The notes under the pieces are model-generated. The model did no database searches, had not been told where the DNA came from, and was given only the letters and a program-made list of their open reading frames with translations. The position numbers were made by a program, and so were the translations under genes. A stretch of DNA of 64,000 nt from an uncultured Granulosicoccus sp. (GTDB lineage: Bacteria > Pseudomonadota > Gammaproteobacteria > Granulosicoccales > Granulosicoccaceae), in the NCBI GenBank assembly GCA_947495035.1, contig CANLXI010000003.1:186001-250000 (forward strand), given 5' to 3'. Shown here one piece after another: positions 1 to 8,870 of this stretch; position 1 is the stretch's first letter, and each line of letters begins with the position of its first letter.

Positions 1-1
1 G

Positions 2-382
2 AATGCCAGTCTGCAGATCGCAGAGATGCCCCGTGTGCCGGGCGACGAGCAGCAACTGGAACGGGTGTTCACCAATCTGATCACCAATGCGCTGAAGTAC
101 TCGAAGGCGGATGAGCCGCCGCGGATCGATGTCAGTGCGCGGCAAGCCGGCCAGTATCATGAAATCAGAATCCGTGACAACGGCCTGGGCATCGACCCGG
201 CCTGTCACAAGAGCATTTTCGAGCCTTTCAAACGACTGCATCGGCAGAACGACATCGCTGGCACCGGGCTGGGACTGGCGATCTGTCGTCAGATCGTCGA
301 CCGGCATGGTGGCACCATCGGCGTGGAAGAGTCATCGGAGCAGGGAACCACGATATTGTTGCGGTTGCCAGGCATCACCTGA
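2..382 (+). CDS. Sensor histidine kinase, C-terminal ATPase domain (5' end outside window)
   Basis: The frame is open from base 2 and runs 126 codons to TGA; the start and any sensor and dimerisation domains lie upstream of the window. The visible part is a HATPase_c domain: an N-box (NLITNALKYSK), a G1 motif (DNGLGID), an F-box region (FEPFKRLHR) and a G2 motif (GTGLGLAICRQIVDRHGG). This domain binds ATP and phosphorylates the kinase's own histidine. The form FxRLHxxNDxxGTGLGL is common in phytochrome-like and PAS-containing hybrid kinases, but the input signal cannot be read from this fragment. No response regulator follows; the next gene is convergent. Confidence 0.9.
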   Translation, partial: NASLQIAEMPRVPGDEQQLERVFTNLITNALKYSKADEPPRIDVSARQAGQYHEIRIRDNGLGIDPACHKSIFEPFKRLHRQNDIAGTGLGLAICRQIVDRHGGTIGVEESSEQGTTILLRLPGIT

Positions 383-425
383 GCGAAGCGCCGGAATGGC
401 GCAAACCGCTTCCATTCATGCCAGT

Positions 426-2348
426 TCAGTGCCGCTGCAGCAGCTCCAGCAGATCATCACGCCACTGTATCCAGCTGGCCGCATCCCGCGGCCAGGCAGG
501 CCGGTTCTCACCGCTGGCCACAGCCTCGCCCAGTGCCCGAGGTATCAGGGCGTTGATCAGTGCTTGCGCTGCTTCGGGATGGCGCTGGTGGGCCAGGAAA
601 TACAGCTCCGCGTCCTGCAGCCCCCGGTGCCAGGCCTTGAGTCGCATGGAGGGAATCGGACCTGCGGCAGCAGGGTAGCCGATACGCGGAAGCTGGAATC
701 CGGGGTAGACCATGACGCCATTGCCAACGCGATCATCATCCGGCTTGTAACTGGGTTGCGCGAAGGGCAACTCGTCGCTGCCCAGGTTGACTGACCACAT
801 CAGTTGCCCTTGTATGCCGTAGCGGGCACCGATAACCCCCCAACTGCGCATGTCACTGCCAGGCAGGTTGATGCTGTGTCCACCCACGGCCGGATGACCG
901 CTGTGATAGAACCAGCTGCGTTCACCCATGGCCATTCTGTCTTGCAGGAAATCGGTATTGGCCGCATGGGCGTTGGGAGCCCACAGACGCACCCGGCCGG
1001 TCAGCGTGGTGTCAGGGTCATCAAGCCAGATCGTCGGATCGGAATGGCTGGTCCACAACAGGTCGATTGGCGGCGTTGCCGGATCAGAAGCGGCCGAGGT
1101 GCCACGGTCGATGGCCTGTTGAATGGCTGCCATGTCGCCATGGACTCTTGCAATGTAACGATGCCGGTCCGGATCCGTTTCCGCTTGTGGCACCGGGCCA
1201 TCAACCTCATCGAACGCGTAGGCGAAGTAGCGTGTATCCAGCCAGTGGTTTTGCCGAACGATCCTGCTCCAGCGGCCGGCCATCTGTGTATAGGCCTGCA
1301 GTTGCTGATCGCTGAGTGCCGCCTCGACGATCACGTCATGCTCCTGCGGCCAGGGTGTGCGCCACACGCTCACGGCTGTATCCCGCCCGGTGCCGGTGTA
1401 TCCTGCTTCCCGACTGAACAGCTGACCATCGAGAATCGGCGCATAGGTGTCCAGGTAGTCCTGCCATTGCGCCGGACCCTGCGGTTCTTCCGGGTTGCGC
1501 TCGATGAATACCATGCGGTGCTGATGCGCCATGACCTGGTAGCACTGCGCCATCTCCTGCCAGCGTGTGCTGCTGCGTTCTTCGCCGACGCCCTCCAGTC
1601 GATAGGAGCGATAGATCTCGCCAACAGCATCGATGGATGGGCGATGCGGGAGTGTGGCATCGATGACGGTCAACGAAACCTGCAGGTCGAAGGCATCGGA
1701 AGACAAGATCTGCTTCGAATCGTTGGCAGACGGTATCAGTCGCAGGTGCTGCTGATAGTCGCCGGGCGTCAGGTCGTCGGGGATGTACATCTCGACCCAG
1801 ACACTCTGGTTGCGACCGGCACGCGGCAAGGCAATCTGGTCGAACAGAGTGGTTTCTGTCTGAGCGCAGCGGTGCTGTCGGGGGATCAGTGCGTCGGGGT
1901 AGGCCGCCGGGTAGGGCAGTACAGCGGTCTTCGGCCCCCAGCGATAGCCACCGTTTCTCACCTGCAGATAGTGCGCCTGATACAGGGACGTCCGAATGGC
2001 ACTGTCTGCGACGTCCAGCGTGACGTGACTGGTATCGTCACGATCCTCGGTGCGCAGAATCAGCTGAAAGGCAATGGTTTCGTTGCGCGCAACGGTCCAG
2101 TGCAGTCTGTCCGGATTGTCGGATCGCAGATCGAAACGGGGGTGTTCCAGGCGACTGATGCCTTGCCGCGTGATACGCGCCATGTCGCTGGCAGCACAGA
2201 CTGACAAACCCCCCGACGTGCGCAGACAGGATTCGTCCAGCAGTGCGTCAGGTTCATGCAGCAGGCCGGCCACCCCCAGTAGCAGCAGCGGCAGGGCAAG
2301 CAGAACCTGACGCCAGCGACGCACTGCAGGGGAGACGACGACCGGCAT
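426..2348 (-). CDS. DUF4091 (GH123-like) membrane-anchored protein
   Basis: 640 aa. An Arg-rich N-terminus and a hydrophobic stretch (about residues 14-30) look like a signal anchor. The C-terminus has the DUF4091 hallmark (MRLKAWHRGLQDAELYFLA), and an FDE pair near residues 379-381 sits where GH123-type enzymes keep their catalytic Asp-Glu. In that family the pair supports substrate-assisted hydrolysis of N-acetylhexosaminides; here the substrate is unknown. Its ATG shares one base with the TGA of the acyl-CoA ligase gene, so the two are probably co-transcribed and translationally coupled, an odd pairing for a glycosidase-like protein. The last codons face the convergent kinase gene. The family call is fairly sure; the enzymatic activity is inference. 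Confidence 0.75.
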   Translation of the reverse strand: MPVVVSPAVRRWRQVLLALPLLLLGVAGLLHEPDALLDESCLRTSGGLSVCAASDMARITRQGISRLEHPRFDLRSDNPDRLHWTVARNETIAFQLILRTEDRDDTSHVTLDVADSAIRTSLYQAHYLQVRNGGYRWGPKTAVLPYPAAYPDALIPRQHRCAQTETTLFDQIALPRAGRNQSVWVEMYIPDDLTPGDYQQHLRLIPSANDSKQILSSDAFDLQVSLTVIDATLPHRPSIDAVGEIYRSYRLEGVGEERSSTRWQEMAQCYQVMAHQHRMVFIERNPEEPQGPAQWQDYLDTYAPILDGQLFSREAGYTGTGRDTAVSVWRTPWPQEHDVIVEAALSDQQLQAYTQMAGRWSRIVRQNHWLDTRYFAYAFDEVDGPVPQAETDPDRHRYIARVHGDMAAIQQAIDRGTSAASDPATPPIDLLWTSHSDPTIWLDDPDTTLTGRVRLWAPNAHAANTDFLQDRMAMGERSWFYHSGHPAVGGHSINLPGSDMRSWGVIGARYGIQGQLMWSVNLGSDELPFAQPSYKPDDDRVGNGVMVYPGFQLPRIGYPAAAGPIPSMRLKAWHRGLQDAELYFLAHQRHPEAAQALINALIPRALGEAVASGENRPAWPRDAASWIQWRDDLLELLQRH

Positions 2349-3970
2349 CAGGGAGCGCTGGCCGCTTTTTCACGCAAGCTGTATTTCTGTATCTTGCCCG
2401 TGGAGGTCTTCGGCAGAGGACCGAAGACAACTCGCCTGGGAACCTTGAAATGTGCCATGTGATCGCGACAGTAGGCGATGATGGCCTGCTCGTCAGCACC
2501 ACCGGCCTGGTGCAGGGTGACGAAGGCGCAGGGGCTCTCCCCCCAGGTCTCGTGCGGCATGGCAACCACGGCGGCTTCCAGAATGGCGGGATGCCGGAAC
2601 AGTACTTCCTCGATTTCCAGGGTGGAGATGTTTTCGCCACCGCTGATGATGATGTCCTTGGCGCGATCCTTGATCTCGATGTAACCATCATCGTGCATCA
2701 CCCCGAGATCCCCGCTGTGAAACCAGCCACCCTTGAAGGCTTCAGCGGTGGCGGCGGGATTCTTCAGATAGCCCTTCATGACCGTGTTCCCCCGAATCAT
2801 CAGTTCGCCGATGGTCTTGCCATCGTTGGGCACGACAGTCATCGTGTCGGCGTGCATGACGGCGGCATTCTCCAGGGTCACATAGTGCACGCCCTGTCTG
2901 GCCATCCGGGCGGACCGCTGCTCGGTTGCCAGGCCCTGCCAGTCATCCTGTGGCAGGCAGATGGTTGCCGGGCCGTAAGTCTCCGTCAGGCCGTAGAGGT
3001 GGGTGACGTGGAAGCCGATGGCCTCCATGGACTCGATGACCGATGAAGGAGGCGCTGCGCCACCGGTGGCCAGTTCCACCGGCTGACTGGCACGACGATG
3101 CAATTCGGCCGGCGAGTTGGCCAGCATGTTCAGCACAATGGGCGCACCGCACATGTGGGTGACATCCTCTGCCTCGATCAGCTGGAAGATCAATGCCGGG
3201 TCGACCTTGCGCAGACAGACATGGGTACCCATGGCGGCGGTAACGGCCCAGGTAAAGGTCCAGCCGTCGCAGTGGAACATCGGCAAGGTCCAAAGATAGC
3301 GTGATGCATGCGTGACCCCCATGGCCGACATGTTGCCCAGTGCATTCAGATAGGCGCCGCGATGGTGATAGACACAGCCCTTGGGATTGCCGGTGGTGCC
3401 GGAGGTGTACAGCAGCGAGATGGCCTGCCACTCATCGATGATGCCCGGCACGGGCTCCGTGTCGGCACCGCTTTGCAGGAAGGATTCGTAATCGGTTTCA
3501 CCGATCAGCTCGCCACTGTCTGCCAGCACGTCATCGATGTCGATGACTGGTATTGCTTGCTTGAGCAGAGCCAGTGCCTGTTTGACCACCGGCGAGAATT
3601 CCCGATCGGTGATCAGCAGCCTGGCTTCGCCGTGCTCCAGGATGAAGGCCAGGGTTGCTGCATCCAGGCGGGTGTTCAGGGAATTCAGGACTGCACCGAT
3701 CAGCGGCACGGCATTGTGGGCTTCCAGCATCTCCGGAGTGTTACAGGCCATGATGGCGACGCAATCGCCTCGCCCGATGCCGCGCTTGTTCAGTGCGCTG
3801 GCCAGCAGGCGGCTGCGCTGCCAGAACTGGGCGTAATTGTAGCGTCGTTCGCCGTGCACGATAGCCAGTTGTTCCGGGCGGACGGTGGCGGCCCGCTGCA
3901 GAAAGCTGACCGGCGACAAGGGCTGGTAATTGGCCTTGCTCTGTTCCAGATCCAGCTCGAATATGGACAT
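2348..3970 (-). CDS. Acyl-CoA synthetase (AMP-forming)
   Basis: 540 aa from ATG 3970, chosen because AGGAG lies 5 nt upstream and the protein then begins MSIFELDLEQ, a normal N-terminus; a longer in-frame start at 4078 adds 36 residues without family character. It belongs to the ANL superfamily: the AMP-binding loop YTSGTTGNPKG lies near residue 190, HSGDLGVMHDDGYIEIKDR marks the hinge, and the C-terminal PKTSTGKIQKY carries the catalytic lysine. It activates a carboxylic acid to acyl-AMP, then acyl-CoA, in the cytoplasm. The overall sequence (PMFHCDGWTFTW, LYGLTETYGP) resembles medium-chain and methylmercaptopropionate-type CoA ligases; the exact acid is not readable. It is the first gene of a two-gene unit with the DUF4091 protein. 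Confidence 0.9.
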   Translation of the reverse strand: MSIFELDLEQSKANYQPLSPVSFLQRAATVRPEQLAIVHGERRYNYAQFWQRSRLLASALNKRGIGRGDCVAIMACNTPEMLEAHNAVPLIGAVLNSLNTRLDAATLAFILEHGEARLLITDREFSPVVKQALALLKQAIPVIDIDDVLADSGELIGETDYESFLQSGADTEPVPGIIDEWQAISLLYTSGTTGNPKGCVYHHRGAYLNALGNMSAMGVTHASRYLWTLPMFHCDGWTFTWAVTAAMGTHVCLRKVDPALIFQLIEAEDVTHMCGAPIVLNMLANSPAELHRRASQPVELATGGAAPPSSVIESMEAIGFHVTHLYGLTETYGPATICLPQDDWQGLATEQRSARMARQGVHYVTLENAAVMHADTMTVVPNDGKTIGELMIRGNTVMKGYLKNPAATAEAFKGGWFHSGDLGVMHDDGYIEIKDRAKDIIISGGENISTLEIEEVLFRHPAILEAAVVAMPHETWGESPCAFVTLHQAGGADEQAIIAYCRDHMAHFKVPRRVVFGPLPKTSTGKIQKYSLREKAASAP

Positions 3971-4214
3971 CTCGACTCCTGCGGTAATGGTGTATGTCGG
4001 TATTCCGGCGGCGCGCCGTTCATGCGGCGGCGTCGTACGGACCATCACGATGTTACAACAGATGTCCGGACTCGCCACGCAGTGCCGCTGACGATCGGCT
4101 AGCGGACGCAGTTCTCAGATTCGTACCCTCCCGATGCCAGCGCGGGCTCCGATGCTCAAGTGTCGGTCCGAGGCTCCGCTAGGTGTAGTTGGCCGACTAC
4201 CACATTCCCGCTTG

Positions 4215-6401
4215 ATGAACAGTATTCCGCTAAGGTTCAAGTTTGCCTTGCTGCCAGCCGTGCTCGTTCTGGCGCTTGTCACAACCTGCCTCGCCGTTAT
4301 CGACAGTATCAGGCTGCAGCGCGAAGATGCCGTGCTGGTGGATGTGGCCGGTCGTCAGCGCATGCTCAACCAGCGCTATGTCAAGGAGGTGCTGGTGGCT
4401 GCCTACAGCAATGGCGATGCACGACAGCAGTCTGTCGATGCCAGTGTTCGCAGCCTGGATCTGTTCAATGCCACATTGCTGGCGATTCGTGACGGCGGTG
4501 AGCTGGTGGTCAATCCGCTGACCGGTGAAAGGCGGCAGTTGTCGCCCCTGGCTTTGCCGGAGATCGTCGCCCTGCTGGATCGCAACAGAGCGTTGGCCAC
4601 ACAACTGGCCAGTGAAGCGGCAGCTCTGCTGATTGTGTCTTCCCGTGGCGGCACGCCAGATCCGGCAAGGCTACTGCAAGTATCGGCCGAACTGCATGGG
4701 CAGGCCAACCGCGTGGTCAAGGAGCTGGTGGCAACGGCGAACGAGAAGATCGAGGCGTTGATACGCACCTGCCTCTGGATCAGCGGTATCGCCGCATTGT
4801 TCGGTCTGTTGCTCAGCTGGAGTATCGGCCGCAGTGTCATCGTGCCGGTGATGCGTTGTCGCAAGGCGCTCAAGCGCATGGCCTCCGGTGATCTGTCCCG
4901 ACCTTACAACATGCGCCGTGGTGATGAGTTCGGTGACATTACCCTGGATCTGGATGTATCGGTACAGGCCATGAGCACTGCTCTGGGCAGTGAGCAGGTG
5001 GACTGGGAGGAGGTGGGTACCTTCTTCAGGGATCTGCGTGATGAACTGCAACAGATGAGCGCCATCATCACGCAGTCGCGGGTGCCGATGCTGCTGCTGG
5101 GGCAGGATGGTCGAATCACGTTTGCCAACCCTGCTGCGGTGGCCGAACTGAAGGAATTGCATGCACAGGGGCACCTGGCGGAATGCCTGGTCAGCGGCAG
5201 TGCACTGGCCAGTGGCGGGGAATCGATGGCGGAGGTGGTACGTCTCGCATCAGATCCGGAGCGGCTTCCTCGTTCGGTTCGGACGGTCGTGGGAACGCAG
5301 GTTCTGCAGATGGATATCGAAGCGATCCGGCGAGGTGACAGTGAACAGTCTCTGGCCCTGTTGAGCTGGAAGAACATCACGCTCGATCTTGCCATGCAGC
5401 GCGATCTGAGTGCCAAGACAGAGGCGGATGCTCGCTATACCTGTCATCTGAATGATCTGGTGGAGCAGATCAGTGACGTGGTGCAGGCGGCCAGTGCGGG
5501 AAATCTCAGTGGCAGCATTGCCGCGAACGAGAACGAATCATTGAATGGCATTGCCGACACCATCAACGAATTTCTGGCCATACTCAACCGGGATTTCATC
5601 GCCATTCAGCGGCATGCGGATGAGCTGGTGACACGAGCCATGGAACTCAGAAGCAGTTCCGGTCAGATCGAGAACAGTGCGGGAGAATCCAATACCCAGT
5701 GCATGGATGTCGCCGAGAATGCCGAGAGCGTCAGTGGTCTGATGCGCGGCGCATCGGTCACGACCGAAGAGATGAATGCGTCGATCAACGAGATCTCCGC
5801 CAACACCAGCCGGGCAGACAGGATGTCAGGCGAGGCCGTGTCCCTGGCCAGCGGTACACACGAGGCGATGCAGCAACTCTTTGCTTCCAGCAATGGCATC
5901 GGCAGTGTGCTGAAGATGATCACCTCCATTGCAGAGCAGACCAATCTGCTGGCGCTCAATGCCACGATAGAGGCCGCTCGGGCTGGTGAAGCCGGCAAGG
6001 GCTTTGCAGTGGTTGCCAATGAGGTCAAGGAGCTGGCGAAACAGACGGCCAATGCCACCGACGAGATCGGCGAGCGGATCGGCAGCATTCAGGACAATAG
6101 CAACTCGGCGGTCAAGGCGATCGCCGGTATCCATGAAATCATCCATGAGATCAGTGAGTATCAGACGACCGTTGCCACGGCCATGTTGCAGCAAAGTGCG
6201 GCTTCCAGAGAAATGAGCAAAACGGTGCAGCGTACTGCCGATACCAGCGACACCATGCACATGGGGCTGCAATTGCTTGTGGAGAAGTCACGACATTCTC
6301 TTGATACTGCACGCGACAGCCTCGCGGTCAGCGAGGAACTGGAATCACGCGCACGCAGGCTGCAGAGTCTGTTGTCGCGGTATCAGCTGGCAGACAGCTG
6401 A
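4215..6401 (+). CDS. Methyl-accepting chemotaxis protein, PilJ-type N-terminus
   Basis: 728 aa from ATG 4215; longer in-frame starts exist but only here does the protein begin with a short basic segment followed by a membrane helix (about residues 9-29). The next segment, [17 protein letters not shown], is the conserved core of the type IV pilus MCP N-terminal (PilJ_N) domain. A second helix (about 198-222) leads to a HAMP-like region. A long middle section contains a PAS-like stretch ([21 protein letters not shown]). The C-terminus is the signalling hairpin with its tip at [19 protein letters not shown]. It should relay a periplasmic or pilus-linked signal to a CheA/CheW complex. No chemotaxis partner adjoins it. 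Confidence 0.88.
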   Translation: MNSIPLRFKFALLPAVLVLALVTTCLAVIDSIRLQREDAVLVDVAGRQRMLNQRYVKEVLVAAYSNGDARQQSVDASVRSLDLFNATLLAIRDGGELVVNPLTGERRQLSPLALPEIVALLDRNRALATQLASEAAALLIVSSRGGTPDPARLLQVSAELHGQANRVVKELVATANEKIEALIRTCLWISGIAALFGLLLSWSIGRSVIVPVMRCRKALKRMASGDLSRPYNMRRGDEFGDITLDLDVSVQAMSTALGSEQVDWEEVGTFFRDLRDELQQMSAIITQSRVPMLLLGQDGRITFANPAAVAELKELHAQGHLAECLVSGSALASGGESMAEVVRLASDPERLPRSVRTVVGTQVLQMDIEAIRRGDSEQSLALLSWKNITLDLAMQRDLSAKTEADARYTCHLNDLVEQISDVVQAASAGNLSGSIAANENESLNGIADTINEFLAILNRDFIAIQRHADELVTRAMELRSSSGQIENSAGESNTQCMDVAENAESVSGLMRGASVTTEEMNASINEISANTSRADRMSGEAVSLASGTHEAMQQLFASSNGIGSVLKMITSIAEQTNLLALNATIEAARAGEAGKGFAVVANEVKELAKQTANATDEIGERIGSIQDNSNSAVKAIAGIHEIIHEISEYQTTVATAMLQQSAASREMSKTVQRTADTSDTMHMGLQLLVEKSRHSLDTARDSLAVSEELESRARRLQSLLSRYQLADS

Positions 6402-6423
6402 TACCGCCGTCATCGTTCGCTGA

Positions 6424-6714
6424 CTAGCGAAGTATGGAAAAGCTGATTTCCGGGCGTTTGCCGACGCGAGGAGACAGATTGAGAATGCAGAAAGAGTTGA
6501 GATTGACCTGGCGATTGGCTTCGAGGTCGTCCAGTACGGAGCGGGCGAACTGGTCGGCCCATTCCGGTAACTCTCCGAACATGATGAACTGGGAAAATAC
6601 CAGCGTCAGATCTTCATCATCCGCGCGATCGCCAAACCAGGCCAGGTATGCTTCGCTGAATAATTTGAATTCGCTGATATTGAGTAGGTGCGCTGCTTTC
6701 GAAATCGTGTGCAT
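6424..6714 (-). CDS. Small conserved-looking hypothetical protein
   Basis: 96 aa, convergent with the chemoreceptor gene. The N-terminus MHTISKAAHLLNISEFKLF followed by AYLAWFGDRADDEDL and a region ending PEWADQFARSVLDDLE resembles small gammaproteobacterial proteins of unknown function with a Tyr/Trp core and a MerR-like first helix. AAGAGAG lies upstream of the ATG as a weak ribosome site. No membrane segment or signal peptide. It overlaps a longer + strand frame whose translation has no family character, so I prefer this strand. Function not recognised. Confidence 0.55.
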   Translation of the reverse strand: MHTISKAAHLLNISEFKLFSEAYLAWFGDRADDEDLTLVFSQFIMFGELPEWADQFARSVLDDLEANRQVNLNSFCILNLSPRVGKRPEISFSILR

Positions 6715-7086
6715 GAGGCGTGTCTCTCTTGGCGATCGTTGTCAGTCAAACTCCAATGGCTACCCAGCCAACGTTGTTACACAAGACACCAGGCAGATAA
6801 CAGTGGCACGCTACCTGTTGCTTGCGCCGGCGTTGAAGCGATCTCCTTGTCGTTCGACGTCGGGGGGCACGAATCGTTCGATCTACTACAGGACTAACGG
6901 CAGCGCCGTGATAGCCCTGACCCTGAAAGTAGCAGTTCTGTAACGGAATGTGTAATCAGACTTTCCGCCGCTTGAAATAATTGCATGAAAAACTGTAAAC
7001 GAACACAGTTTTCGCTTGTCTGATTCGATAGCAGACAGCATCTTGTTGTATCCATACGCGCATCAATGACCCCGAGAGAACGTTGC
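6715..7086. other. Intergenic region with one strong inverted repeat
   Basis: 372 bases between the small minus-strand gene and the Slp gene. Apart from the inverted repeat at 6990-7011 (separate entry) I see no conserved frame or RNA fold. The right half is visibly richer in A and T than its surroundings, as expected of a promoter region for the lipoprotein gene. Confidence 0.4.
6993..7008. promoter_or_regulatory. LexA-like inverted repeat (CTGT-N8-ACAG), or hairpin
   Basis: CTGTAAACGAACACAG matches the gammaproteobacterial LexA core CTGT-N8-ACAG, and the symmetry continues outward as AAAA...TTTT, giving 8-bp arms around an 8-nt centre. It ends 78 bases before the Slp start codon. The centre is less A/T-rich than in classical SOS boxes, and the same bases could form a short terminator-like hairpin in RNA, so the regulatory reading is tentative. 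Confidence 0.35.
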
Positions 7087-7695
7087 ATGATCCGAACCGG
7101 ACTCCGATACCTGATAACGCTGGCAAGTGTCATTGTGCTCAGTGCCTGCGCCATTTCCCAGCCCTCACCACCAGCGGGTGATGCGCCGCTGGCCGGTATC
7201 ACGGTATCGCAGGCCATCGAGAGTGAGCGCCTGACAGAGCTGGATCAGATCGTTGCGAACCCCGCGACCACTGATGAGCAGCGTGTACGCTGGGGAGGCT
7301 CGATTGCCAGTGTGATGAACCGGTCTGACGGAAGCACCCTGCTCGAAATCGTATCCAGGCCGCTCCACAGCGGCGGACGTCCGATTCATGATGATCGCTC
7401 GGACGGACGTTTTCTGGCGCTTCTCGACGGTTTTCTGGATCCGGAGATCGTGAAGGTCGGTCGAGACATGACGGTTGTGGGGCGTTTGTCGGGCAAGGCC
7501 GCCGGCAAGGTCGGCGAGTCTGATTATCTCTTTCCGGTGGTGCTCATCAGCGATTACCGTTTCTGGAAGCCCGTGGTCACCATACCGCCCGGGCATTTTT
7601 CCCATTGGAACCGTTATCCGCCGTTCGGCCACGCTGACCCATTCAGACGCGACTGGCCTTTCGGTTCTCGATTGAACAGGCCGGGCAGACGTTAG
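7087..7695 (+). CDS. Slp-family outer-membrane lipoprotein
   Basis: 202 aa from ATG 7087, preceded by GAGAGAA. A classic lipoprotein signal ends LSAC, so Cys21 should be lipidated and the protein exported to the outer membrane. The body matches the Slp (starvation-inducible lipoprotein) family: an early ISVSQAI-like strand (ITVSQAIE), then VRWGGSIASV, LEIVSRPL, DGRFLALLDGFLDPE and a GRDMTVVGRLSG segment typical of its OB-like fold. The tail is rich in Trp, Tyr, Pro and Arg (HWNRYPPFGHADPFRR). The role in other bacteria is envelope maintenance in stationary phase or stress; the precise function is unknown. A LexA-like repeat lies upstream. Confidence 0.82.
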   Translation: MIRTGLRYLITLASVIVLSACAISQPSPPAGDAPLAGITVSQAIESERLTELDQIVANPATTDEQRVRWGGSIASVMNRSDGSTLLEIVSRPLHSGGRPIHDDRSDGRFLALLDGFLDPEIVKVGRDMTVVGRLSGKAAGKVGESDYLFPVVLISDYRFWKPVVTIPPGHFSHWNRYPPFGHADPFRRDWPFGSRLNRPGRR

Positions 7696-8126
7696 CGATC
7701 AGGTTTCCTGCTGCTGGTCGCCTGGCGGGCTGCAATCTCAATGAACTGTAATGAAAATCGGCGTCAGAATTCTGGCTTGCTTGACACAAGGGGTTGGCAG
7801 GAACTCATGTTCAATCAGTAAGTTGTTGAACAGTCTTGTTTTTATCGTCAGGAACGCGCAGAGGGTTGCGTCATTAATCCGGCATTGATGGCGCGTCCAG
7901 TTGCCGGTTGCTGCGATAGACTCCTGCGTAGCCCGATGCAGCGTCTGCCGAGGGCAGCTGTGCGCTGCTGCTGAAGGTCGGCAGAGTGGGCTGGCAGGCC
8001 GCAAAGGCCAACTTTGTTGACTACCCCACATTGCAGTCTGTCGTATTGACAATGAAGGTCAACCGTTGAGTTTCATCGTCGATACTTTTATCAGGACTGG
8101 CCTCAATGGCCAGCGGAGACCTCTCG
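7696..8126. other. Intergenic region, nothing recognised
   Basis: 431 bases between the Slp and protease genes. Open frames here on either strand have no protein-like composition. No tRNA, repeat or clear promoter could be supported by eye; the segment is locally A/T-richer around 7740-7850. Confidence 0.4.
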
Positions 8127-8855
8127 ATGACCGGTGCCATGACCAGAGCGGGCGCCCTGGCGTGTGTACTGGCCACGATGGCCATTCTCATTCCGGTGGC
8201 CCTGGCAGAACGATCAAGTGAAAGCAGCCTGCGCACGATGGGGCAGGCAGGCTGGGACATGCCATTACTGCAACCCCTTGCGTCGCAGCGAGGACACAGT
8301 TGTACACAGCCGGATGACGGTACGCTCAGCGCCATTGTGCCGGTTGCCACCGATCATGGCAGTTTCGCCAGCGGTGTGGTGTTCGACATCAATCGTGTGC
8401 TGACCGCGGCACATGCGGTGCAGGGCGGGCAGGAATTCTTCGTGCGGGTCGGCGAGGTGTTTCAGCTGGCCGACTTGCTGATGGTCGATCACGTCAATGA
8501 CCTGGCCGTGCTGGCCGTGGATACTCGCACCATCAATCCGTTGATCATCGCCGGATTCGACCCTGCAGAAGCGCAGACAGTCTGGGCGGCGGGTTACCCG
8601 CGTGCGCAGGCGATGATGACCTCCAGTGGAGTTCTGCAGGCGACCCGGGAAGGGGACTTGCACAGCAGCGCCACCATCGATTCAGGGCAGTCCGGGGGCG
8701 GTCTGCTCGGTTGCAACGATGGCGCCTGGGAGATGCTGGGCATGTTGCGTGGTTACGGAACCTATCTGCAAGGTGATCGCTATGTGAAGCTGCCCAATCA
8801 CTCGGTGTCCGTGGCAGCCGCCACGATCAACGAGTTCCTGAGCTCGCAACACTGA
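8127..8855 (+). CDS. Secreted trypsin-like serine protease
   Basis: 242 aa from ATG 8127, chosen over an ATG 21 bases upstream because GGAG sits 8 nt before it. A Sec signal peptide (hydrophobic residues 9-24) ends at ALA near residue 27. The chymotrypsin-fold triad is visible: His96 in LTAAHAV, Asp125 in VNDLAVL and Ser189 in DSGQSGGGL. It should cleave peptide bonds in the periplasm or outside the cell. There is no PDZ domain, so it is not a DegP/DegS type; it resembles simple S1-family proteases with degenerate sequence between motifs. Cys59 and Cys196 might pair. No inhibitor or substrate gene is adjacent. Confidence 0.82.
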   Translation: MTGAMTRAGALACVLATMAILIPVALAERSSESSLRTMGQAGWDMPLLQPLASQRGHSCTQPDDGTLSAIVPVATDHGSFASGVVFDINRVLTAAHAVQGGQEFFVRVGEVFQLADLLMVDHVNDLAVLAVDTRTINPLIIAGFDPAEAQTVWAAGYPRAQAMMTSSGVLQATREGDLHSSATIDSGQSGGGLLGCNDGAWEMLGMLRGYGTYLQGDRYVKLPNHSVSVAAATINEFLSSQH

Positions 8856-8870
8856 ACGTGCGGCGGTGAG

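Noticed and set aside
804..2204. 466-aa open frame on the + strand
   Set aside because: It is antisense to the DUF4091 gene; the minus-strand protein has clear family motifs and the + frame has none.
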